Source: CBCOTE01 sp965112965 (GTDB lineage Bacteria; Desulfobacterota; Desulfovibrionia; Desulfovibrionales; Desulfovibrionaceae). From it: a DNA stretch of 64,000 nucleotides. The notes under the pieces were generated by a model that was not told the DNA's origin, made no database searches, and saw nothing but the letters and a program-made list of their open reading frames with translations. Location of the stretch: NCBI GenBank assembly GCA_965112965.1, contig CBCOTE010000007.1:1-64000 (forward strand), in the 5' to 3' direction. Of this stretch, positions 29,123 to 37,802 are shown in pieces. Made by a program: the position numbers and the translations under genes. How positions within the stretch are numbered: position 1 is the first letter of the stretch; every line of letters starts with the position of its first letter.

Positions 29123-30553
29123 ATGGAAGAAAACTCCTCAAGCAGCACTTCGTTGGCTGGGCGGTGCTATGCGTTTATTCTGGCAGGCGGATCGGGGACG
29201 AGACTATGGCCACTGTCCCGAATGTTTTCGCCCAAACAACTCCTGGCTCTTCAAGGTGAGCGGAGTCTCCTGCAAGAAACGGCTGGCCGAATTCTAGAGG
29301 TGTTACCTCCAGAGCGCATTCAGACTGTGACCAACGAAGAGCACGTCTTTGAGGTGCGAAAACAATTGGCAGTCGTGGATCCGCTCCTAGCCGACCAAGT
29401 GCTCGCCGAACCCTTGGGCCGCAACACTCTGCCGGCTATTCTTTTGGGCCTAGATATTGTGATCCGTCAAGATCCAGATGCCCTGGTAGCGGTTTTCCCA
29501 TCGGACCACGTCATTCAGCAGCCAACAGCCTTTGCTACCGCTATTGGCCGGGCCATAGAATTGGCTGCTATTGGCTGGTTCGTAACCGTCGGTATTGTTC
29601 CTTCTCAGCCCGAAACAGGGTACGGATACATCCACCGGGGTGCTGATCTTGGGAACTTGGCCTTCGAAGTGGTTAACTTCGTGGAAAAACCAGATCAAAC
29701 TAGAGCTGAATTTTTTTTGGCCAGCGGGGAATATTATTGGAATAGCGGCATTTTTGTTTTTCCGATGACCCATTTTCTGAAAGAGGTAGAGCGGCTTCAG
29801 CCAGATATATTTGCCTGGTGGTGCGGCCGTATTAATAGTCAGCTCATCGCGGGTTACAGCGATCTACCAGAAGTGTCCATAGATTACGGCATCATAGAAC
29901 ACATGGAGCATATTGCGGTAGTGACCGCAGATCTAGGCTGGGATGACCTGGGCAGCTGGAAGTCGGTTTACCGTTTGGGTGCCCATGATGGACATGATTG
30001 TGTGATACAAGGAGACGTGCTGGCCTTGAATTGTTCAGATAGCCTGCTTCTCTCACATGGCGGTAAACTAGCAGCCGTAGGGCTTACGGGGATTATAGCG
30101 GTACAGACTCGGGACGCTATCCTAGTTTGCTCTATGGACCATGTGCAGCAGGTCAAAGATGTAGTTGAGCAGCTTAAACGCGAGGGCTCATCTCTAATTG
30201 CCACCCACGTCACAGTACATAGGCCCTGGGGTAACTATACTGTGCTCGAAAAAAGGCCGTACTGCAAAATTAAACACATCGTAGTACTTCCCGGTGCCAA
30301 GCTCTCCTTGCAGATGCATTATCATCGCAGCGAGCATTGGGTGATTATCACGGGTACGGCTCTAGTAAAGGTGAATAAGGAGGAAAAATTATTATCAGAA
30401 AACCAGAGTGTGTACATTCCTAAGGCCATAGTGCACCGGATTTCTAATTTGGGCAAGGTGCCGTTGGAGATCATCGAAATACAGAATGGGCCATATCTGG
30501 AAGAGGACGATATCGTGCGCTTTGATGATATGTACGGCCGTTGCAACGATTAA
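29123..30553 (+). CDS. manC: mannose-1-phosphate guanylyltransferase / mannose-6-phosphate isomerase
   Basis: This encodes a 476-residue bifunctional enzyme that makes GDP-mannose from mannose 1-phosphate and GTP and also isomerises mannose and fructose 6-phosphates. The nucleotidyltransferase signature AGGSGTRLWPLSR begins at residue 21, with VNFVEKPDQTRAEFFLASG further on. The C-terminal cupin isomerase domain has RPWGNYTVLEKRPYCKIKHI and LQMHYHRSEHWVIITGTALV, including the metal-binding His and Glu residues. The ATG at 29123 has GGAG 7 nt upstream. The stop codon overlaps the stop of the convergent GT39-like gene. Confidence 0.95.
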   Translation: MEENSSSSTSLAGRCYAFILAGGSGTRLWPLSRMFSPKQLLALQGERSLLQETAGRILEVLPPERIQTVTNEEHVFEVRKQLAVVDPLLADQVLAEPLGRNTLPAILLGLDIVIRQDPDALVAVFPSDHVIQQPTAFATAIGRAIELAAIGWFVTVGIVPSQPETGYGYIHRGADLGNLAFEVVNFVEKPDQTRAEFFLASGEYYWNSGIFVFPMTHFLKEVERLQPDIFAWWCGRINSQLIAGYSDLPEVSIDYGIIEHMEHIAVVTADLGWDDLGSWKSVYRLGAHDGHDCVIQGDVLALNCSDSLLLSHGGKLAAVGLTGIIAVQTRDAILVCSMDHVQQVKDVVEQLKREGSSLIATHVTVHRPWGNYTVLEKRPYCKIKHIVVLPGAKLSLQMHYHRSEHWVIITGTALVKVNKEEKLLSENQSVYIPKAIVHRISNLGKVPLEIIEIQNGPYLEEDDIVRFDDMYGRCND

Positions 30554-32253
30554 GGCGCAGCTTCAAAGGCAGGGTTGGACGGACCGTTACCTCGGAAGAC
30601 AAGGCACAAAGCCACACCATCGGCTGTAATGCGGTCCACTAGGTCTGGTTGAGCCAGTAAGACGGGCACGAAGTGTGGAGCGTCGCGCAGTAACCAAAGA
30701 TGATAGTCTTGTGGTGCATCATCTGCGATAAAGTGTAAGGCTTCAGGATAACGAGCCGCATATTGGGCCACAATATGAGACCCATTGGTGGCACCTATGC
30801 GTAGAGGTCGCCCCATTCGGATAGCCTCTACCCTCAACCGGTCCACGGCCTGCTTATAGCTATTGCCCCAATAGTCCATCTCATAGCGCAGGAAAGCTCC
30901 GCGAGTGCCGCCTATCAGCTCATTAAAGTAGACGGTTTGGTTAGGGTGCTCGCGAAGCATAAATTCTATGGGATGGATTAAACATATGGCCAGTAATGCT
31001 GCTACTAGCCCACGACCCAGAGGCAGGTCACTATTGGCTATCTTAAGATGATTGCTGGTGCGGATCAAGTAGAACCAAGCTGCGGCTGCTAGTACAGTCA
31101 TGGGAGTAGCGATAAATAGCAAATGTCTAAGACCATCATACAGAATGGGCCGGATGCTCATGGCTATGGCAAGAGGTAGGAACACCGAAGCCAAAAGCAG
31201 CCCCGTAAGTATACGGCCGTCGGGCCGCCCTTTAATTGGCCTGAGTTTAGGCCGCCAGATTTCTACTCTACGAATGAATAACAGCAATGCCAAACCAAAA
31301 CCAACTAACTGAGGCAGAGGCATGCCGATGGCATACCAAGTCAGAATGTAGTGCCGAGGCACATCCACGTCCTGCAGCCACTTCCCATTAAAGAGCAATG
31401 TCCCGTGCCATTGATGGAAGTGGGCTATTTCTTTAAGGGCTAAAAAAGGCCGAGACAGAGGCGAGGCCAAGGCCCAAGGCCAGAATAATGTACCCAGCAC
31501 CATAGCTATTAGCACGCCGAAACCGAAGGCTGAGGCTAGAGTTAACCAGGCCGGCCAGTTGCTGTAACCAAGTGTGTTTCGGCAATATTTATCTTTCCAG
31601 ACCAAAGCCAGAAGCAGCAAGCCAGTTAGCCCGAAGAGGAATACTACTCCCATCCGAATATTCATAGTTACAGCCAAGGCTGATAGTACCCCAGCCAAGA
31701 CTTTATAGGTAAAATAAGGATAGCGCCGCCGTACGAATGTTAAGGCATAGAGACTGGCTACATAGCCTGTAGCAAATGGTAAATCTTTGGAATTATTCAT
31801 ACAATCTGCAACAAACCGGGGTGCTGTGATTAGGAGAAGCACAGCTATAAGTCCGACTCCTGGGCCATAAAGCCGCCGACCGAGGAGTCCAGTGAAACAA
31901 AAAGCCAGCCAGCCGAATATACTATTGCACAAATGTCGGGCGTCATATTCGTCTAAAAAAGGGAGTAACTTGCTCATCAGAACGTTACAGAACTCGAAGA
32001 AGCCACCGTAGAGATAAAGATTAGAGTAATGGCGGGCTACAGTATTCTGAAATCCAGAGGTATAAAAATTAAAGATGTGTTTGCCATATTCTTGCTGTAT
32101 TTGATCGTCCCAGGTAATACCGAAGTCGAAAGATAAGGCAATGAACAACGGTAAGAGTAGGAGAAGCAGACACCAGAAAGTAACTTCGGCCGAGGGAAGC
32201 CATTGGTGGCAGGCGAGAGGGAGAGAAAAAAAAGAGCGGCGGCGGGCAGTCAT
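30550..32253 (-). CDS. GT39-like membrane glycosyltransferase
   Basis: This encodes a 567-residue polytopic membrane protein of the PMT/ArnT (GT-C fold) type, which uses polyprenyl-phosphate sugars on the periplasmic side. The first luminal loop carries the expected acidic pair in GITWDDQIQQEYGKH. NNSKDLPFATGYVASLYALT and NIRMGVVFLFGLTGLLLL are typical membrane segments. About eleven helices are visible. The chosen ATG at 32253 overlaps the nadD stop as ATGA. The stop (TAA on the minus strand) overlaps the convergent manC stop by 4 nt (TTAA). Donor and acceptor cannot be read from sequence. Confidence 0.82.
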   Translation of the reverse strand: MTARRRSFFSLPLACHQWLPSAEVTFWCLLLLLLPLFIALSFDFGITWDDQIQQEYGKHIFNFYTSGFQNTVARHYSNLYLYGGFFEFCNVLMSKLLPFLDEYDARHLCNSIFGWLAFCFTGLLGRRLYGPGVGLIAVLLLITAPRFVADCMNNSKDLPFATGYVASLYALTFVRRRYPYFTYKVLAGVLSALAVTMNIRMGVVFLFGLTGLLLLALVWKDKYCRNTLGYSNWPAWLTLASAFGFGVLIAMVLGTLFWPWALASPLSRPFLALKEIAHFHQWHGTLLFNGKWLQDVDVPRHYILTWYAIGMPLPQLVGFGLALLLFIRRVEIWRPKLRPIKGRPDGRILTGLLLASVFLPLAIAMSIRPILYDGLRHLLFIATPMTVLAAAAWFYLIRTSNHLKIANSDLPLGRGLVAALLAICLIHPIEFMLREHPNQTVYFNELIGGTRGAFLRYEMDYWGNSYKQAVDRLRVEAIRMGRPLRIGATNGSHIVAQYAARYPEALHFIADDAPQDYHLWLLRDAPHFVPVLLAQPDLVDRITADGVALCLVFRGNGPSNPAFEAAP

Positions 32254-33029
32254 GGTCGCGGCCCCCAAAAGGCTTCAACCTCGGTTCGTCGTTGTAACAA
32301 TCTGCGTGTAACTGTCGGATGGAGGAAGGAGGCAAAATCTTGACCGGTACGCCAGGCCTCGCGTACCTTAGAGGAGCTACAGTTTAAGCTGGCTAAGGGT
32401 AAAAACAGAAGTTCAGCTGCCGGCAATTCTTCAGTAGGAGGAAGATACCAGCCGCAGGAGTTAAATGGCGACATTGGTGGCGAGGTTAAGGACAGAGGAA
32501 CGGCCTTGGGCCAGCAGGCGGCCACGAAAGCGGCTATATGCCAGGCCCCTATGTCCTGCCGCGATACGGCCACAAAAGTGGCTAGGCGCGGCAGGATCAG
32601 GCCTGAACGCCACTGAGTCAAGGTGAATAAGTCCGAAGCACCGAGAAAGAAGAAGAGCGCGGCCTTAGGCTCGGCCGCCCGGTATGATGTGAGGGTATCA
32701 ATAGTGTAAGAGGGGCCAGGGCGGCTACCTTCTAGGTCATTTACACAGATACGGCGATCGGACTTGTCGAAATCTGCCACGGCCAAGGCTACTAACTCCA
32801 GGCGTAAGGAAAAAGGCAAGAGTTCGGCTTTAGACTTATGCGGAGGTAGACCGCAAGGCACCAAGTCCAAACGGTCTATTGCCAAGGCCGCAGTCATGGC
32901 CAGCTGAATATGGCCGCAGTGTATCGGGTTAAAAGAACCGCCCAACAAACCGATGCTCGGCCCCTTCAGGTCAGGTATGGATAAGGCCAGTTCGGATTGA
33001 TCCGATGGGGTGGGCAAGTGGGAGATCAT
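32250..33029 (-). CDS. nadD: nicotinate-nucleotide adenylyltransferase
   Basis: This encodes a 259-residue NadD, which adenylates nicotinate mononucleotide in NAD biosynthesis. The nucleotidyltransferase signature GLLGGSFNPIHCGHIQLAM is at about residues 28-46. DLVPCGLPPHKSKAELLPF, GPSYTIDTLTSYR and SSKVREAWRTGQDF are the other conserved blocks. The protein is longer than the usual 210-220 because of an N-terminal extension of about 25 residues and a longer linker. The rsfS gene that often follows nadD is absent; a GT39-like gene is coupled to it instead. Confidence 0.94.
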   Translation of the reverse strand: MISHLPTPSDQSELALSIPDLKGPSIGLLGGSFNPIHCGHIQLAMTAALAIDRLDLVPCGLPPHKSKAELLPFSLRLELVALAVADFDKSDRRICVNDLEGSRPGPSYTIDTLTSYRAAEPKAALFFFLGASDLFTLTQWRSGLILPRLATFVAVSRQDIGAWHIAAFVAACWPKAVPLSLTSPPMSPFNSCGWYLPPTEELPAAELLFLPLASLNCSSSKVREAWRTGQDFASFLHPTVTRRLLQRRTEVEAFWGPRP

Positions 33030-33344
33030 ATTTGTAGCAGTAGGTTTAGCTATACCTATTAAGAACCGTAAGTATGCGGTTTAGGAATATTGATTCAATT
33101 TTGGCTTTTAAACCCTATAGTTCACCGTAGTGGTTGAGATATGAGGATGTGCATTACCTCCACTTCAGTCGCGGCTTAGCTATTCATAGCCTTCACCGTC
33201 ATCAGGTCCAAGTATTGCTCCTCAGCCGATGGAAGGACGTGGGCCACGTCGACCCAAGGCATGTTGTACATGCTATACGCTGGATCTTGTCGTTGGAAGT
33301 AGCAAGATATTTTTTTCAGTAAGCAGTCCTACCGCGGCCAGGGT
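33030..33344. other. gap upstream of nadD
   Basis: A plus-strand open frame at 33134-33322 (LHRHQVQVLLLSRWKDVGH) has no ribosome binding site or known domain. Nothing else is seen. Confidence 0.3.
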
Positions 33345-33515
33345 ATGACCAAGGCAGTTCATTACATAAAGAATAAGCCCGCATTGTCGACTTTAAAACA
33401 AGGGGACGACCAACTATCTATCGACAGCATGCCTGTCTGGCTAACTCATATGCGCGTAATGATGCCTCTTGGAGTAGTAAGGCAAAGATGGGACGATTCA
33501 GATTGTATAAAGTAA
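33345..33515 (+). CDS. possible 56-residue protein or remnant
   Basis: An ATG at 33345 opens a 57-codon frame that reads like protein (MTKAVHYIKNKPALSTLKQG, then SMPVWLTHMRVMMPLGVVRQ) and ends in TAA. No ribosome binding site precedes it. The frame is open a little further upstream. I recognise no family; a gene fragment is as likely as an active small protein. Confidence 0.3.
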   Translation: MTKAVHYIKNKPALSTLKQGDDQLSIDSMPVWLTHMRVMMPLGVVRQRWDDSDCIK

Positions 33516-33672
33516 AAAAAACACATCTATGGCCGATTGTGATGGCGGTGGATATGGATAACCCATTAAGATGTTAAAGGGCCAAAAAGTGTTAGACAAG
33601 TTACCAAGGGCTACGACGGACGTCAATCTGACAAACTAAATGTGGATTACTCTTATTTGATATTTATAGTAT

Positions 33673-33701
33673 TTGACATTTCTATCGCAGGAGTATATAA
33701 T
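33673..33701 (+). promoter_or_regulatory. consensus sigma-70 promoter
   Basis: TTGACA at 33673-33678 and TATAAT at 33696-33701 are separated by 17 nt, which is a perfect consensus pair. Transcription should start near 33708, about 3 nt before the ATG at 33711. The only purine-rich run (CAGGAG) lies inside the promoter spacer and would not be transcribed. Confidence 0.75.
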
Positions 33702-33710
33702 ATTATTTAG

Positions 33711-34343
33711 ATGGTTAAAATATTTTTTCCTTATAAAACCTCACTGAAGCCTGTGGTTCAGTTCCTCATTCGGTACACAAAGGCTATCAGTATCAGCCTA
33801 GGTATTCTATTGTTCTTATTACTGATTTTTAAATTGTACGAAAATTCTAGTCAGAAAGATACCCTTCGGGTGGCTAACGAACTGAACCTGCTACTGGCTA
33901 AACACCAAGGAATCGAGCGCCTGACGGCGCTTAAGAACTATCTGTCCAAGATGCAAAAACAGCTGTGTACTACAGTGCGACTGGAGCTGGTCCGGGCTGC
34001 TGTTGAGCAAAAAGACTGGCCTTTAGCCGTCGCCACTTGGAAAGAGCTAATAGCCCGCAATGATCCAACCCTGGCAGCCCTAGCTGCCATAGGCCAGGCT
34101 CAGGCTCAGCTTGCCGCTGGTCAAACCAAAGAAGCCATGGCCGCACTGGATGCCGTCCAAGCCGCTGCGCCTAAGTCCTTTGAACGAGTTATAGGCCAAA
34201 TGCTTGCCCAGGCGGCTGAGATCAGCCAAAATTATGTCCGAGCTATAGCTATATATCAAGGTCTGCTTCAAAATACAGATGATCGGACTAAAATTTTTCT
34301 AGAAGACAAGCTTGCTAGACTATCTAGAAAAAACGGACAGTAA
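33711..34343 (+). CDS. YfgM-like membrane-anchored TPR-like protein
   Basis: This encodes a 210-residue protein with one N-terminal membrane helix at about residues 24-42 (AISISLGILLFLLLIFKLY) and a helical-repeat periplasmic domain (AALAAIGQAQAQLAAGQTKE, then MAALDAVQAAAP and RAIAIYQGLLQ). This architecture matches the YfgM/tetratricopeptide-like PF09976 family, which in E. coli associates with SecYEG and periplasmic chaperones. Sequence conservation is low, so the call rests mainly on architecture. Transcription is predicted from a consensus promoter that leaves almost no leader. Confidence 0.65.
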   Translation: MVKIFFPYKTSLKPVVQFLIRYTKAISISLGILLFLLLIFKLYENSSQKDTLRVANELNLLLAKHQGIERLTALKNYLSKMQKQLCTTVRLELVRAAVEQKDWPLAVATWKELIARNDPTLAALAAIGQAQAQLAAGQTKEAMAALDAVQAAAPKSFERVIGQMLAQAAEISQNYVRAIAIYQGLLQNTDDRTKIFLEDKLARLSRKNGQ

Positions 34344-34431
34344 AAGCTAGCCAACTAGTGAAATTGCTAGTACAATCGGATTCGTGCGCCATTCTCTAAA
34401 ATCAGACAAAAAAATGCAGGTTAATAGGCTA

Positions 34432-34507
34432 TGGCGCGCCCGAGAGGATTTGAACCTCTGACCTACGGATTCGTAGTCCGGCGCTCTATCCACTGAGCTA
34501 CGGGCGC
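34432..34507 (-). tRNA. tRNA-Arg (anticodon ACG)
   Basis: A 76-nt cloverleaf is complete on the minus strand. The acceptor stem is GCGCCCG/CGGGCGC, the D stem GCTC/GAGC, the T arm AGAGG-TTCAAAT-CCTCT and the anticodon loop CTACGAA. The discriminator is G and the 3' CCA is encoded. A34 would be deaminated to inosine to read CGU, CGC and CGA. The first pair of the anticodon stem (27-43) is a C-U mismatch, which is mildly unusual. Confidence 0.95.
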
Positions 34508-34710
34508 ATATATGAGGCATGTAATATTTATCAAGCATCTTTTATGATGTCGTCAAGAGTTTTTTTATTTTTTTTCCAGTCATTCTTGCCAAAAAAAGTT
34601 CCTGATTTATTTTTTTGTTTCTCGAATTTATTTTTACTTTCTCGCTTTAGAAATAGGATAAGATACTAATTATTTATATAACCCGAATTGTCACCAAAGG
34701 ATTTTTCCAT

Positions 34711-35406
34711 ATGTCTGCCATAACCCTTGATGAAAAAGTTGACCAAGCCATATCTCGCATTGAAATAGTGCTTACGGCATGCCAAGACAGACCCGTGGCT
34801 GTAGCCTGGACCGGTGGCAAAGACTCCACCGTCGCCCTACACATCTTGCAGCAAGTTTTAGCTCGGCGGAACCATTCTGAGACTGCACCAATTTTAGCTT
34901 TACATATTGATACCGGCCACAAATTTTCAGAAATTCTTATTTTTCGTGATGTTCTTGCCGCAGCCTGGAATTTAGATCTGCGTATCTTACGACCTACTGT
35001 AGAAACTAGCTGTTTCTCACCCGATATTGATACCCTGGCTTGCTGCGCTGCCCTCAAGATCGCTCCGCTCAAGGCCGCTATAACCGAACTAGGTATTGCC
35101 GGACTTATAACAGGCTTACGCGCTGACGAACACCTAAGCCGCGCCAATCGCTCCTGGCATGAACCCCATATTGAACCACTTCACCTACGTTGCCACCCCA
35201 TTTTAGACTTTACCGAGATGGACGTCTGGGCCTACACATTTGATAAGGGGCTTCCATATTGCCCGCTCTACGACCAAGGCTACCGCTCTCTAGGTTGCCA
35301 ACCTTGCACTGCTCCTCCAAGTCAAAATTGGAAAAATGAACGAGACGGGAGGGCACCAAAAAAAGAAAAAATGCTTTCCCTTCTTTACAGCCTCGGTTAT
35401 TTTTAG
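34711..35406 (+). CDS. APS/PAPS reductase-like adenine nucleotide alpha-hydrolase protein lacking the catalytic cysteine
   Basis: This encodes a 231-residue protein of the CysH/CysD superfamily. The PP-loop is AWTGGKDSTVALHIL (residues 32-46). IDTGHKFSEILIFRD resembles the CysD version of the next motif. Cys111-Cys112 (LACCAALKIAPL) and Cys196/Cys199 (LGCQPCT) match the four [4Fe-4S] ligands of assimilatory APS reductases. The C-terminal ECGLH motif with the nucleophilic cysteine is missing, since the protein ends soon after in a basic tail. It may therefore not reduce APS alone. It stands alone, with no cysN or sulfite reductase genes nearby. A weak ribosome binding site (AAAGGA) precedes the ATG. 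Confidence 0.75.
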   Translation: MSAITLDEKVDQAISRIEIVLTACQDRPVAVAWTGGKDSTVALHILQQVLARRNHSETAPILALHIDTGHKFSEILIFRDVLAAAWNLDLRILRPTVETSCFSPDIDTLACCAALKIAPLKAAITELGIAGLITGLRADEHLSRANRSWHEPHIEPLHLRCHPILDFTEMDVWAYTFDKGLPYCPLYDQGYRSLGCQPCTAPPSQNWKNERDGRAPKKEKMLSLLYSLGYF

Positions 35407-35629
35407 TCATAACTTTTTTGGTTAAGGACTACAGCTATCTACTTTCATTATCTTAATATTAAATATATTTATTTCTATTTATTAAAATCCAGTAAAAAAA
35501 ATATATTTATCACTGTATCTCTTTACGTAAACTAGTGATGATGATATTTTGAATTATCGTTACGGCCTATATACCTTATTATGACGGTCGTGTAATCTTT
35601 TTTTTGTATCTTTAAAAAAAGGAGTGTAC

Positions 35630-36136
35630 ATGTTGAGCAAGGAGATGCACGAAGACTTAAACGAACAGATGAAATTTGAATTATATTCTGGTTACCTTTA
35701 TTTAGCCATGTCTGCCTGGTTCGCCGACTTAAGTCTGGCTGGTTTCGCCAAATGGATGCGTATCCAGGCCCAAGAGGAGCTGGCTCACGCCATGCATTTT
35801 TATGATTATATCGTAGCTCGGGGTGGCAAAGTGCTGCTTCAGGCTATCGATGCCCCACCAGTGGAGTGGAAATCACCCCTGCATGCCTTCCAGGCAACGC
35901 TAGGGCACGAGCAGCAGGTCACTACTCGTATCCATACTCTCATGGACAAGGCCTTCATAGAAAAAGACCATCCCACTGTGGCTATGCTCCAATGGTTCGT
36001 CAACGAGCAAATAGAGGAAGAGGAGAGCGCAAACGAGGTGCTCAATAAGCTCAAGTTGGTGGGCAATACTGGTGAATGCTTACTTTTCCTGGACAAGGAG
36101 TTGGGTTTGCGAACGCTCACACAAACTGCCGCATAG
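35630..36136 (+). CDS. ftn: non-haem ferritin
   Basis: This encodes a 168-residue FtnA-type ferritin that oxidises and stores iron in a 24-subunit shell in the cytoplasm. The ferroxidase residues are visible in NEQMKFELYSGYLYLAMSAW (Glu, Tyr) and AQEELAHAMHFYDYI (Glu, Glu, His), and the later EQIEEEESANEVL supplies further ligands. The length matches the family. The ATG at 35630 has AAAGGAG 5 nt upstream and is preferred over a GTG at 35624 that lies inside that site. In a strict anaerobe it would serve iron storage for the many Fe-S proteins and oxidative protection. Confidence 0.95.
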   Translation: MLSKEMHEDLNEQMKFELYSGYLYLAMSAWFADLSLAGFAKWMRIQAQEELAHAMHFYDYIVARGGKVLLQAIDAPPVEWKSPLHAFQATLGHEQQVTTRIHTLMDKAFIEKDHPTVAMLQWFVNEQIEEEESANEVLNKLKLVGNTGECLLFLDKELGLRTLTQTAA

Positions 36137-36204
36137 TATGTTATCCCAAATTGTCCCATGTCCCATAATGTAAATTATGTTAACTTTAGGATAATTTATA
36201 AAAT

Positions 36205-37026
36205 ATGATGAAAGACGCACAACTAAACTCTATAAAGCTCCTACGTCTGAACAAATTCCTTGCTAAAGCCGGTGTCTGTTCTCGTCGAGCTGCTGACGAC
36301 GCCATAGCACACGGTCGAGTTACGATTAATGGCACCTTGGTCAGCCTGGGTGCCACTGTTGATTCCCTTATAGATCGCGTAACCATAGATGGCAAACCAG
36401 TTAATTCACCCAGACCGTCTGCCGAACATGTTTATTTAGCCTTGTATAAGCCTCCTAAGGTTATAACTACGGTTAGCGATCCCCAGAGACGTACCACGGT
36501 CCTAGATCTACTGCCATCGGAGCTACGACGCAGCCGCCCATTTCCTGTTGGCCGTCTGGACTTCCTATCTGAAGGTCTCCTTCTGCTCACCACTGACGGC
36601 GATATGGCTATGCGCTTGAGTCATCCGCGTTGGCATCTGCCCAAGTGCTATCATGTCTGGATCAAGGGGCCCGTGCCAGCCGACCATCTCTCAGCTATAT
36701 CTGCAGGTATGGTTTTAGCCGAAGGCGACTGCCTCGCTCCGGTCCAAGCCCGAACTATAGCCGCTCCATTCCCTCTGTCGTTATCTAGACGCCCCATTCC
36801 CTCTGTCGTCACTTGTTTAGAGCTGACCCTTGTCCAGGGTGTCAATCGTCAAATTCGTCGTATGTGTCGTGACCTTTCTCTCCCTATTTTACGTCTTATA
36901 AGAGTGAGCCAAGGACCTATAAAACTCGGCAGCCTCTCCCCCTCTTGTGTCCACTCCCTTACACCGGTCCAGCTCACCGCTCTACGGGCCGCTGTAGGGC
37001 TGAGGCAAAACGATCAATATATATAA
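36205..37026 (+). CDS. rluB: 23S rRNA pseudouridine synthase B family
   Basis: This encodes a 273-residue RsuA/RluB-family enzyme that isomerises a specific rRNA uridine. An N-terminal S4 domain (LRLNKFLAKAGVCSRRAADD, residues 13-32) precedes the catalytic domain with Asp119 in FPVGRLDFLSEGLLLLTTDG. QGVNRQIRRMCRDL is the conserved C-terminal block. RluB rather than RsuA or RluE is favoured by the S4 domain and total length, but the exact target cannot be fixed from sequence. A 16-bp direct repeat inside the gene (36766-36781 and 36794-36809) is read in two different frames and sits in a poorly conserved linker. Confidence 0.9.
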   Translation: MMKDAQLNSIKLLRLNKFLAKAGVCSRRAADDAIAHGRVTINGTLVSLGATVDSLIDRVTIDGKPVNSPRPSAEHVYLALYKPPKVITTVSDPQRRTTVLDLLPSELRRSRPFPVGRLDFLSEGLLLLTTDGDMAMRLSHPRWHLPKCYHVWIKGPVPADHLSAISAGMVLAEGDCLAPVQARTIAAPFPLSLSRRPIPSVVTCLELTLVQGVNRQIRRMCRDLSLPILRLIRVSQGPIKLGSLSPSCVHSLTPVQLTALRAAVGLRQNDQYI

Positions 37027-37802
37027 GCGCTCTATTGCTTTATTTCGGTCCGCATCCAATCTTATTCCTGTGCCAAGGCTGAGCCAGCTCAGTTCTTAGA
37101 AATATATTTACTTTTCTACCTAGTCAGCCAAAAATCACTGGCACTGACTGTACTTTGCCATATCAAACTGCGTCATCACCCAATGCCCCCCACCCTTACG
37201 ATTCACTATATTAAAGGCCCAGGTAGATCATATAAGGCCTTTATTAGCTTCCTTATGCAAGGCCTAGATACCATTTGACAATATAGACATTATAATATAA
37301 TATATACAAAGTTAATAGTTGTCTATTAAAAAACTATTGACTATGCCTAAAAAAATTATGAATAGGCCTGCGAGACACCATCGTCAAATACCTGGGTTCG
37401 GCGTTTTAAAAGGAAGGTGCTGTGCTAGTTATATAGCTCAAAATCCTTATACTAAATTTTGCATCATAGGTTTCGACAGTTTCAAAGAATTACCCGAGAA
37501 CTGATCGAACGTAAGTGCCAAAAAATGTGCTGCGACAAAATAATGTTTGAGACGCAAATTATAGGGGTCCAGTCATATGTTAGTATCAAATTTTGGAGTC
37601 AGCCGGACAAACTGTATAATCATTAAAAATGTAACTTCCGCTGATCCTCATAGCGTCCCGCGTGTCTTGCCGACCTAAGGATAGGTTTGTTATCTTGTTC
37701 CCATGGGTTTGCCATATTTTCTCAGACCAAGTAAAGAAAGGCCAAGAAAACTGCGTTTTGCAGCAGTCTAGTGCGGCCGACCTCATCAATAAGGAGGAGC
37801 AG
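37027..37802. other. gap upstream of the hydrogenase operon
   Basis: A plus-strand open frame at 37319-37504 (MPKKIMNRPARHHRQIPGFG) is mildly protein-like but has no known domain. The hydrogenase reading frame is open upstream to 37662, but conservation starts at 37803. I cannot identify the operon promoter with confidence. Confidence 0.35.

Noticed and set aside
34347..34538. 63-codon minus-strand open frame
   Set aside because: It runs through the tRNA-Arg gene, whose cloverleaf explains the sequence.
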